Shown one piece after another: positions 53,055 through 61,129 of a stretch of 64,000 bases of DNA. Numbering within the stretch: the first letter of the stretch is position 1; the number at the start of each line of letters is the position of its first letter. Below the pieces are notes generated by a model, which saw only the letters and a program-made list of their open reading frames with translations, was not told the origin of the DNA and made no database searches. The translations under genes and the position numbers were made by a program. The DNA lies in assembly GCF_900129275.1 (NCBI RefSeq), contig NZ_FQUX01000001.1:930001-994000 (forward strand). The letters run 5' to 3'. The stretch is from Arenibacter palladensis. GTDB lineage: Bacteria; Bacteroidota; Bacteroidia; Flavobacteriales; Flavobacteriaceae.

Positions 53055-54323
53055 ATGCAAAAATATTGGGGCCTAGTTTTTAGTTTATTATTTATTGTTT
53101 CCTGTAAGGAGGATAAACCGGTTACAGACGAAATAGCTGAGGTGGTAACCATAGAGAAACCTGTGATAGTAAAAGAATTCGGGTTTAATCTGGACGATTT
53201 TGAGGTCTTGCGCGACACTGTCAAAAACGGGGATAGCTTTGGTGAGCTAATGTTAAGAAATAGCGTGGAATACCCAAAGATTGCAAGAGTATCGGAACAT
53301 TTCCGTGATACTTTCGATGTTAGGAAAATTGTTGTTGGCAAACCTTATCTTATTTTGAAGTCCAAGGACACGGCCAACAATGCCCAGGTATTTATCTATC
53401 AAAATGATCCCATTAACTATACGGTGGTCGATTTTAGGGACAGCGTCCTGGCCTATAAGAAAAAGCAAAAGGTAAAATATGTGGAGCGCGAAGCCTCTGG
53501 AATTATTGAATCTTCATTGTCCGAAGCAATATTGAAACAGGGTATTGATTACAACGTTACCAACAGTTTATCTGAAATTTACGCTTGGACCATAGATTTC
53601 TTTAGACTTCAGAAAGGGGACAGGTTCAAGGTTATTTACAAGGAGAAATATATCAATGATACTATTTATGCTGGAGCCAGCGGTATAGAAGCCGCTTATT
53701 TTGAGCACAATGGAGAACCATTCTACGCCTTTAATTTTGTGTCCGATTCTACCAAAAACATAAATGACTATTATGATGATCAGGCCAAAAACCTTAGACG
53801 TACATTTTTACAGTCGCCTGTACAGTTTAGCAGAATTTCCTCCAGATATAATTTAAACAGAAGAATTGCCTATTATGGATATAAGGTAAGGCCGCATAAG
53901 GGAACGGATTATGCAGCTCCTATTGGAACCCCTATCCTAGCTACTGCCAATGGTACCGTTACGGAATCCACAAGGAGAGGTGGCAATGGTAAATATGTCA
54001 AAATTCAGCACAATGGCACCTATAGCACCCAGTATCTGCATATGAGGAAACAGCATGTGAAGAAAGGGGATTTTGTAAAGCAGGGAGATGTAATAGGTGA
54101 GATTGGAATGACAGGTAATACCGGAGGTCCACACGTATGTTATCGATTTTGGAAAAATGGGCAACAGGTAGATCCGCTAAAGGAAAAATTGCCGGCTGCC
54201 GAACCTATTGCGGATAGCCTAAAAACTGCTTATTTGGATTTTGTAGGGCCTAAGAAAAGTCAATTGGATTGTATTGAATACATAGAATTACCGGAAGAAG
54301 ATTTGCTAACACTCAACGAATAA
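53055..54323 (+). CDS. M23-family peptidoglycan hydrolase-like lipoprotein
   Basis: A 422-residue lipoprotein (lipobox LFIVSC, Cys16). The N-terminal part resembles an OapA/LysM-like cell-wall module ([25 protein letters not shown]). The M23 domain (about 275-385) has HxxxD (His281, Asp285), His329 in YLHM, and GPHVCYRFW with His360 and Cys362. In LytM-type enzymes the last site is HxH and its second His binds zinc; here that residue is Cys. It may be a DD- or LD-endopeptidase, or a degenerate activator like EnvC/NlpD. It sits 1 bp before pgi. Confidence 0.88.
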   Translation: MQKYWGLVFSLLFIVSCKEDKPVTDEIAEVVTIEKPVIVKEFGFNLDDFEVLRDTVKNGDSFGELMLRNSVEYPKIARVSEHFRDTFDVRKIVVGKPYLILKSKDTANNAQVFIYQNDPINYTVVDFRDSVLAYKKKQKVKYVEREASGIIESSLSEAILKQGIDYNVTNSLSEIYAWTIDFFRLQKGDRFKVIYKEKYINDTIYAGASGIEAAYFEHNGEPFYAFNFVSDSTKNINDYYDDQAKNLRRTFLQSPVQFSRISSRYNLNRRIAYYGYKVRPHKGTDYAAPIGTPILATANGTVTESTRRGGNGKYVKIQHNGTYSTQYLHMRKQHVKKGDFVKQGDVIGEIGMTGNTGGPHVCYRFWKNGQQVDPLKEKLPAAEPIADSLKTAYLDFVGPKKSQLDCIEYIELPEEDLLTLNE

Positions 54324-54324
54324 C

Positions 54325-55962
54325 ATGGCTTTACAGAATACCGACCCGACTAAAACAGAAGCTTGGAAAAAACTTTCACAACATTTTGAAGAGAATACTA
54401 ATCATTCCTTAAAGGACTTGTTTGCACAGGATTCCGATAGGGCTAAGAAACACAGCATTCGCTGGAACGAATTTTTTGTAGACTTTTCAAAGAATAGGAT
54501 AACCCAAGAAACCCTTCAACTTCTTTTGCAATTGGCAAATGAGATTGGTTTAAAGGATGCTATCCAGAAACAGTTTGAAGGCGGCATTATAAATAAAACA
54601 GAAGGAAGGGCGGTTCTTCACACGGCCTTAAGGGCAAAAGAATCGGATGTCATCAAAGTGGACGGCGAAAACATTGTCCCAGAAGTTTACAAGGTAAAAC
54701 AAAAGATAAAGTCTTTTACGGATTCCGTAATTTCAGGATCTAAAACCGGATTTACCGGAAAGGCCTTTACCGATGTGGTCAATATAGGTATTGGCGGATC
54801 GGATCTTGGTCCTGCCATGGTAGTGGAAGCCTTAAAGTTTTACGGCAACCATTTAAAAATGCATTTTGTAAGCAATGTGGATGGCGATCATGTGTACGAA
54901 ACCCTTAAGGGCTTAAACCCGGAAACGACCTTGTTTGTGGTGGTTTCCAAAACCTTTACCACCCAGGAAACCTTAAGCAATGCCACTACTATAAAAAAAT
55001 GGTTTCTAAAACACGCTACACAGGCAGATGTGGCCAAACATTTTGCCGCGGTCTCGACCAATGCGGAGAAAATTTCGGAATTCGGGATTGATGCAGATAA
55101 CGTATTCCCTATGTGGGACTGGGTTGGCGGTAGGTTTTCATTGTGGAGTGCGGTTGGTTTATCTATTGGCTTGGCGGTTGGATATGAAAATTTTGATTCC
55201 ATGTTAACTGGCGCCAATGAAATGGACCAACATTTTGCAACCACCGAATTTGGAGATAACATTCCCGTAATCCTTGCACTTATAAGTGTTTGGTACAATA
55301 ATTTTTACGGGGCCGAGACAGAGGCCATTATTCCCTATACCCAGTATTTAAGTAGATTTTCAGCTTATTTACAGCAAGGAATCATGGAAAGTAACGGGAA
55401 AAGTGTTGACAGAAATGGAAATAGGGTAACTTATGAAACAGGAACCATTATATGGGGAGAGCCCGGAACTAATTCCCAGCACGCCTTTTTTCAACTGATC
55501 CATCAAGGGACTAAATTAATTCCTACCGACTTTATCGGGTTCAAAGAATCCCTGCACGGGGACAAGGACCACCACAATAAATTAATGGCCAACTTCTTTG
55601 CCCAAACAGAGGCATTAATGAACGGAAAGACAGCTGATGAGGTTAGGAAGGAATTGGAAGATAAAAAGATTTCGGAAAAAGGGATAGGGGAAATTCTGCC
55701 ATTCAAGGTTTTTGAAGGAAACAAACCCACCAATACCTTATTAATAGATAAGTTGACCCCCAAAAGTTTGGGATCCCTTATTGCCATGTACGAACACAAA
55801 ATATTTGTTCAGGGAATAGTTTGGAATATATTTAGCTACGATCAGTGGGGGGTGGAATTGGGCAAGCAATTGGCCACTGCTATATTGAACGATATTGAAG
55901 GGTCCACTATTGCGAATCATGATGCTTCTACGTTAAATCTTTTACATTTATTTAAGAAATAA
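54325..55962 (+). CDS. pgi: Glucose-6-phosphate isomerase
   Basis: A 545-residue glycolytic enzyme interconverting glucose 6-phosphate and fructose 6-phosphate. Signature blocks are [19 protein letters not shown] near residue 152, [13 protein letters not shown] near 210, and the active-site stretch [13 protein letters not shown] followed by [22 protein letters not shown] near 353-395. The C-terminal [23 protein letters not shown] also matches. It is the last gene of a run from DUF3108, and a small hairpin overlaps its stop codon. Confidence 0.97.
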   Translation: MALQNTDPTKTEAWKKLSQHFEENTNHSLKDLFAQDSDRAKKHSIRWNEFFVDFSKNRITQETLQLLLQLANEIGLKDAIQKQFEGGIINKTEGRAVLHTALRAKESDVIKVDGENIVPEVYKVKQKIKSFTDSVISGSKTGFTGKAFTDVVNIGIGGSDLGPAMVVEALKFYGNHLKMHFVSNVDGDHVYETLKGLNPETTLFVVVSKTFTTQETLSNATTIKKWFLKHATQADVAKHFAAVSTNAEKISEFGIDADNVFPMWDWVGGRFSLWSAVGLSIGLAVGYENFDSMLTGANEMDQHFATTEFGDNIPVILALISVWYNNFYGAETEAIIPYTQYLSRFSAYLQQGIMESNGKSVDRNGNRVTYETGTIIWGEPGTNSQHAFFQLIHQGTKLIPTDFIGFKESLHGDKDHHNKLMANFFAQTEALMNGKTADEVRKELEDKKISEKGIGEILPFKVFEGNKPTNTLLIDKLTPKSLGSLIAMYEHKIFVQGIVWNIFSYDQWGVELGKQLATAILNDIEGSTIANHDASTLNLLHLFKK

Positions 55963-55980
55963 TTGGCAATTTTGCCAATT
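55961..55980 (+). terminator. Hairpin at the pgi stop codon
   Basis: 9-bp stem (55961-55969 with 55972-55980) with a TT loop, starting within the stop codon. It lacks a strong T run, so it is a weak terminator at best. Confidence 0.4.
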
Positions 55981-56029
55981 CCTAATAAACAGTATTAACT
56001 TACTGTATTTCAGGAGTTATTATGCTATT

Positions 56030-56063
56030 TAATGTTAAATTTGCACCTACTAATTTAACATTA
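56030..56063 (+). promoter_or_regulatory. Inverted repeat overlapping a -7 element
   Basis: Perfect 12-bp arms (56030-56041 and 56052-56063) with a 10-nt spacer. TAAATTTG (56036-56043), a TAnnTTTG match, overlaps the left arm and spacer. It lies about 70 bp before the TonB-receptor start, arranged as a promoter that a dimeric regulator could occlude. Confidence 0.5.
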
Positions 56064-56133
56064 TAGTAATGTATTGTTGTAAAAAAATACTCACTTTTGC
56101 AGCCATTATTAAAACTAATTAACTCTTAGAAAG

Positions 56134-58704
56134 ATGAAAAAAATGTACTTTGCTATTGCCGCATTTTTGTTAACGGCAATAGGGTTTTCCCAAGGAACCA
56201 TTACCGGTTCTGTAGTAGATGGTGATTTTGGCGATCCCTTACCGGGAGCGAACATTTTGGTTCAGGGAACCACAAATGGGGTTGCCGCAGATTTTGATGG
56301 TAACTTCTCAATTGAAGTATCCCAAAGTTCAGGAACTTTGGTAATTTCCTATATCGGATTTATTAGCAAGAAAGTAAATTTTACAACATACGGTAACATA
56401 GGTACCATATCCCTTAATCCGGACGCTCAGGAATTGGAAGGAGTTGTTATTGTTGGCTCCGGAATTATAGATTTGGCCGAGGACCGACAAACGCCCATAG
56501 CAGTGTCTACCATAAAGGCCAGGGAAATCAGGGAGAAAACAGGAAACTGGGATTTACCGGAATTACTAAAGTCCACTCCTTCAGTTCAAAACGTTAAGGG
56601 AGGTGGTTTTGGAGATGGTCAGATGTTCTTAAGGGGATTTGATCAGACCAATACGGCATTCCTATTAAACGGACAACCTATCAACGGTATGGAAGATGGA
56701 AAAATGTACTGGTCCAACTGGTCTGGAGTATTGGATATTGCCAATGCGGTACAGGTGCAACGGGGATTGGGGTCTTCTAAATTGGCCATTTCATCTGTTG
56801 GTGGTACGGTAAACATTGTTACCAAAACCTTGGACAAACGCGAAGGAGGTTTTTTTCAATCTATGATCGGCAATGATAATTATATTAAGACCACCGGATA
56901 TTACTCAACAGGGATTATGGAAAATGGCTTGTCTGTTGCCGCAATGTTGGGCCATTGGCAAGGAGATGGTTATGTGGATAATACCGGAGGTCAAGGACAA
57001 ACCTATTTCTTGTCCTTTGGATATGTTCCCAATGAAAATAACATCTTCAACTTTATTTTAACAGGTGCTCCACAATGGCATGCTGCCGCAGGTTCCGACA
57101 ATCTTAGGACTTTTTTGGATAATGGAAGAAAATACAATTCTTGGAATACTCCAAATGTTAACAGTCCTAACACCTTAAATGGAGGCGCCTACCCTGGAGG
57201 AAGGAATATTTATCACAAACCGGTAGCCAACCTAAGTTGGGACTTAACTTTTAACGATACGGCCTCTTTGTCTACCGTATTGTACGGTTCAATAGGAAGA
57301 GGGAGTTTTGCTCAATTAATTACGGATAGAAATACAGGTGAGGCACTCTATGCCAGAGGTTCCAACAACAACCATAACTGGGGTGGTCTGGTAACCAACT
57401 TCAATAAACAAATCAATGAAAACCTTAATTTCAATATTGGGGCGGATGTTCGTTTGTACAACGGAATCCACTTTAGGGATGTAAGGGAGTTTATTGGGGT
57501 TAATTCTGTCTCTGCTTCCAGCAATTACAACGGAGGTGCTTATGAACTTACCAATGCCTATGGAGGTATTAATCCTTGGAATATAACCTTCAATCCCAAT
57601 GATGACCACTCTCAAAGATTTGGTTATGATTATGAGGAAAGAATTAACTATGCAGGTGTTTTTGGACAATTGGAGTATTCCAATGGTGCTTTTTCTACCT
57701 TCTTTCAAGGATCGGCTTCTACACAATCGCATATCAGGGAAGAATTTTTGAATGCGGCCAATGAAGGGCAATCAGAAGAATCGGATAAAGTAAACAACCC
57801 AGGCTTTAACGTTAAGGCCGGTGTAGCTTATAACCTATCCGATCAACATGCAATTTTTGCCAATGCAGGTTACTACTCACGTCAGCCTTATCACAGTGAT
57901 TTGTATATTGATGATAGAAATTCAAATGAATTAAATCCTTTGGCAACTGAAAATCAAAAGATTACTGGTTTGGAAGGTGGATATAAGTTTATGGGCGATA
58001 TTTTATCTGCCAACTTGAACGTGTATTACACTATTTGGGACAATAGGATACAATATAGCTCGGATGACACCAATAATGATAATATAGTGGACGAGTTTAC
58101 CCAAACCAGTCCATTAAAACAGGTACATTCCGGTGTGGAATTGGAAGTGTTTGCACGCCCTGCGGACGGATTGAATTTTCAGGGATTTGTATCTATTGGT
58201 AACTGGGAATATGATGGTAATGTTACCACTACCACCTCTGATGAAAATGGAAATATAATTTCTACAGGAGACCCGAGTTATATAGATGGTGTGAAAATTG
58301 GTCAGGCTGCGCAGTTTACTGCGGGTATTAGTGGGGATTATGAAATATTGCCCAGATTTAAATTGGATGCCAACTGGAATCTATATGATAATTTATATGG
58401 TTCCACCCTTTTCGGGGATTCCGAATTTTCAACTGCCGATAATAGGGGGGCTATTAAATTACCTTCTTATGACACCATGGATGCCGGGCTTTCTTACCGT
58501 ATGTTGGTTGGAAAGGAGAGCAATAAATCCATTCAGTTCCGTTTAAATATTAATAATGTTTTTGATGAGGTATATTTGGAAAGCTCTAGCGATAACACAC
58601 ATGTTGAGCCTGGAGATGACGTTTGGAACGGTGTAAATACAGATAACCGAGTTAGGTTTGGTTATGGTAGGACCTGGAACTTTAGTTTGCGTTATAACTT
58701 CTAA
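56134..58704 (+). CDS. TonB-dependent receptor with CarboxypepD-like domain
   Basis: An 856-residue outer-membrane transporter. A signal peptide (to ~20, IGFSQ) precedes a carboxypeptidase-regulatory-like domain (GTITGSVVDGDFGDPLPGANILVQG). The plug includes GDGQMFLRGFDQTNTAFLLNGQPINGMEDGKMYWSNWSG, and the barrel ends TWNFSLRYNF. The plug sequence is of the sort found in carbohydrate-linked receptors without a SusD partner. It is followed by a terminator, then a cytochrome-b-like protein and a DUF1080 protein. The substrate is unknown. Confidence 0.93.
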   Translation: MKKMYFAIAAFLLTAIGFSQGTITGSVVDGDFGDPLPGANILVQGTTNGVAADFDGNFSIEVSQSSGTLVISYIGFISKKVNFTTYGNIGTISLNPDAQELEGVVIVGSGIIDLAEDRQTPIAVSTIKAREIREKTGNWDLPELLKSTPSVQNVKGGGFGDGQMFLRGFDQTNTAFLLNGQPINGMEDGKMYWSNWSGVLDIANAVQVQRGLGSSKLAISSVGGTVNIVTKTLDKREGGFFQSMIGNDNYIKTTGYYSTGIMENGLSVAAMLGHWQGDGYVDNTGGQGQTYFLSFGYVPNENNIFNFILTGAPQWHAAAGSDNLRTFLDNGRKYNSWNTPNVNSPNTLNGGAYPGGRNIYHKPVANLSWDLTFNDTASLSTVLYGSIGRGSFAQLITDRNTGEALYARGSNNNHNWGGLVTNFNKQINENLNFNIGADVRLYNGIHFRDVREFIGVNSVSASSNYNGGAYELTNAYGGINPWNITFNPNDDHSQRFGYDYEERINYAGVFGQLEYSNGAFSTFFQGSASTQSHIREEFLNAANEGQSEESDKVNNPGFNVKAGVAYNLSDQHAIFANAGYYSRQPYHSDLYIDDRNSNELNPLATENQKITGLEGGYKFMGDILSANLNVYYTIWDNRIQYSSDDTNNDNIVDEFTQTSPLKQVHSGVELEVFARPADGLNFQGFVSIGNWEYDGNVTTTTSDENGNIISTGDPSYIDGVKIGQAAQFTAGISGDYEILPRFKLDANWNLYDNLYGSTLFGDSEFSTADNRGAIKLPSYDTMDAGLSYRMLVGKESNKSIQFRLNINNVFDEVYLESSSDNTHVEPGDDVWNGVNTDNRVRFGYGRTWNFSLRYNF

Positions 58705-58729
58705 GTACCAATAGCAGTAAAAAATTATG

Positions 58730-58755
58730 ACCCCGCTAAATAGCGGGGTTTTTTT
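58730..58755 (+). terminator. Rho-independent terminator
   Basis: GC-rich 8-bp stem (58730-58737 with 58742-58749), AAAT loop, and a long T run, 25 bp after the TonB-receptor gene. Confidence 0.9.
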
Positions 58756-58796
58756 ATTCCCAAAAATCCTTACATTTATAAATTAAAATATAAACT

Positions 58797-59255
58797 ATGG
58801 AAGATTACGGATTAGCACATCAATGGATTCTCGCCTTACATTCTTATTTTGCCTATGTGGTATTGGCTGTATTATTTTTAGCCGTGGCCAATGGTATTTT
58901 GGGATGGACAGGAAATAAGGATTTCACTCTGAGAAAGGATTTTAGAATTAGCCTATTTGCGCTTATTTTATCACATCTTCAACTCTTGGTGGGCCTAGTA
59001 CTCTATTTTGTGTCTTCCAATGGGTTGAATGCCATTAAAACATTGGGGATGGGCGGGTTAAACTCGGCATCCCGTTTATTGGCCGTAGAACACCCATTTA
59101 TCAATATAATTGCCATTGTCTTTATAACTGTTGGCTGGTCCAAACACAAGAAGGTATTGGAAGGCAAAAGAAAGTTTAAGACCATTACCATTTTTTACGG
59201 TTTGGGACTGATTCTTATCCTTAGCAGAATTCCATGGGCGCAATGGCTCAATTAA
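58797..59255 (+). CDS. Cytochrome-b-like membrane protein
   Basis: A 152-residue protein with four hydrophobic helices (about 12-35, 48-72, 90-112 and 125-147). His residues sit inside or at the ends of helices: HQWILALHSYFAYVV, LILSHLQLLVGLVLYF, VEHPFINIIAIV. That spacing suits bis-His haem b ligation, and such proteins are commonly labelled cytochrome B in flavobacteria. A redox role is inference. It is followed 100 bp later by a DUF1080 gene. Confidence 0.7.
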   Translation: MEDYGLAHQWILALHSYFAYVVLAVLFLAVANGILGWTGNKDFTLRKDFRISLFALILSHLQLLVGLVLYFVSSNGLNAIKTLGMGGLNSASRLLAVEHPFINIIAIVFITVGWSKHKKVLEGKRKFKTITIFYGLGLILILSRIPWAQWLN

Positions 59256-59366
59256 TTGTATTTTGAGAGGTTAGGGTTATTTGGCCACGGGTAGGTCTTT
59301 TAGTAACTACATTGATCTTAATGAATTAATAATAACAATAAATCATAAACCAAATTTATGTACCAT

Positions 59367-59960
59367 ATGAAAAATTTAGTAGTTATTGTATTGGCCCTTA
59401 TGGCCATACCTGGGATATCTCAGGAAATGTCGCTTTTTAATGGCAAAGATTTATCGGGCTGGACGATCTACGGCACCGAAAAATGGTACGTGGAAGATGG
59501 ATTGCTTGTTTCTGAAAGTGGGCCGGATAAACAATACGGTTATTTGGCCACCGATAAATATTACGATGATTTTGAACTTACCTTAGAGTTTAAGCAAGAA
59601 GCCAATGGGAACAGTGGCGTGTTTGTTAGGTCTACTGTAGATGGCACCAAAGTTAGTGGTTGGCAGGTAGAAGTTGCGCCCCCTGGTCATGACACCGGAG
59701 GTGTCTACGAATCCTATGGTAGGGGTTGGCTAATTAAGCCCGATCCAGAAAAGGATAAGGTACTCAAGGAGGGGGAGTGGAATACGATGAAGATTAAGCT
59801 TTCAGGAAATAAGTTGACTTCTTGGCTCAATGGTACGGAAATGGTGAGCATTACCGATGATAAAATTGGAGCCGGTAAAGGTTCCATAGCCCTTCAGATA
59901 CATGACGGTGGCGGAATAAAGGTAAAGTGGAGAAATATCAATATTGTACTTCCTCAATAG
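59367..59960 (+). CDS. DUF1080 (3-keto-disaccharide hydrolase) protein
   Basis: A 197-residue secreted protein. I prefer the ATG at 59367 (MKNLVVIVLALM) over the in-frame ATG three codons upstream (59358), because it gives a clean signal peptide cut after GISQ. The single DUF1080 domain has SLFNGKDLSGWTIYGTEKW, NGNSGVFVRSTVDGTKVSGWQVEVAPPGHDTGGVYESYGRGWL, EGEWNTMKIKLSGNKLTSWLNGTEMV and GSIALQIHDGGGIKVKWRNI. It closely follows the canonical family layout, more so than the double-domain protein. It stands apart from the main locus and lacks operator A upstream. Confidence 0.9.
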   Translation: MKNLVVIVLALMAIPGISQEMSLFNGKDLSGWTIYGTEKWYVEDGLLVSESGPDKQYGYLATDKYYDDFELTLEFKQEANGNSGVFVRSTVDGTKVSGWQVEVAPPGHDTGGVYESYGRGWLIKPDPEKDKVLKEGEWNTMKIKLSGNKLTSWLNGTEMVSITDDKIGAGKGSIALQIHDGGGIKVKWRNINIVLPQ

Positions 59961-59964
59961 GTAT

Positions 59965-61008
59965 TTAGTCTATAGCCTTAATTAGGTGGATATATACTGG
60001 GAAATGGTCGCTGTAGCCCCCAATATAGTTTCCACCTGCATAGGTGCGTAAGGGATACCCTTTGTATTGGCCCTTTTTATCAATTAGGTAAGAAGGACTA
60101 TACACTCCTGCTTTCCAGAAACGATATTGGTCAGGGGATTCTTGGGCAATGTTGGCGGTGAAATATATTTGATCAAATAGGTTCCATCGGTCCCTGTAGG
60201 CCAAGGAGCCGATTCCTTTTTTATAGAGTGTTTCCATAGGATTATAAAGGTCCCTAGTTTCCAGGTCTGTGACCGTACTCTTGGTTTTCAGGATTTTTAT
60301 TAAACTGTCGTCTATTGGGTCGTCGTTAAGATCTCCCATACCTATGATTTTTGCTTCCGGACTCAATTTTGTAATGGAGTCTATAATTTTCTTGTTCAGT
60401 CGGGCTGCCGCTATTCTATAGGGCTTGCTTCTTGCTTCCCCTCCGCTTCTTGATGGCCAGTGGTTTACAATGAAATGCATTTCTTCCCCGTCTAAAATAC
60501 CGCCAACTACCAATTGGTCCCTAGTGTAATCCCTGTATTCGTTTTCATTAGTGAGCAATAGTCTCAGACTGGCAAATGATGTGGGCAGAAACACAGTTTT
60601 TTTATATAAAAGGGCCACATCTATGCCCCGTTCGTCAGGCGAATCAAAATGAATTATTCCATAGTCCTTCTCCCTAAGAATTGGATGGTTTGTTAGGTCC
60701 TCGATTACCTGTCTATTTTCCAATTCGCACAATCCAATAATGTCTGGGGAGTTTTTGGAATCGGGACTGCCTATTTCCGACAATACCTTGGACATATTGT
60801 ATACTTTTTGATTATAACGTTCCGTGGTCCAATTGTCCTTTCCTTCTGGGGTGCGATCGTCGTCCAAGGTCAACGGGTCGTTAATAGTATCAAATAAATT
60901 CTCCAAATTGTAAAAGGCAACGGTCCTTATTTTATAGGTCTTGGCCTCCTGAGACAGGACCCCACTAATTGTAAAAAAGGCCACAAATAAGGTGCAGGGA
61001 ATGCTCAT
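59965..61008 (-). CDS. Secreted endonuclease/exonuclease/phosphatase (EEP) family protein
   Basis: A 347-residue exported protein with signal peptide to about residue 19 (SGVLSQ). EEP-fold motifs are in order: VAFYNLENLFDTIND (metal-binding Asn/Glu), DIIGLCELENRQV, FIVNHWPSRSGGE (His and Asn), IIGMGDLNDDPIDDS (Asp-x-Asn) and GGYSDHFPVYIHL (catalytic Ser-Asp-His). This set is typical of secreted DNase- or phosphodiesterase-like enzymes. It ends 4 bp from the convergent DUF1080 gene and is divergent from a TonB receptor at 61130. Confidence 0.9.
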   Translation of the reverse strand: MSIPCTLFVAFFTISGVLSQEAKTYKIRTVAFYNLENLFDTINDPLTLDDDRTPEGKDNWTTERYNQKVYNMSKVLSEIGSPDSKNSPDIIGLCELENRQVIEDLTNHPILREKDYGIIHFDSPDERGIDVALLYKKTVFLPTSFASLRLLLTNENEYRDYTRDQLVVGGILDGEEMHFIVNHWPSRSGGEARSKPYRIAAARLNKKIIDSITKLSPEAKIIGMGDLNDDPIDDSLIKILKTKSTVTDLETRDLYNPMETLYKKGIGSLAYRDRWNLFDQIYFTANIAQESPDQYRFWKAGVYSPSYLIDKKGQYKGYPLRTYAGGNYIGGYSDHFPVYIHLIKAID

Positions 61009-61129
61009 GGATTACATTATTACTTGAATATTGTAAGCTATAGATTAACTTTTCTTGGAATAAATTAAGAATAAACTGTCAATTATTAATATCTTATAAC
61101 CAAATTGTTAAAATATTTCATCTTTATCA

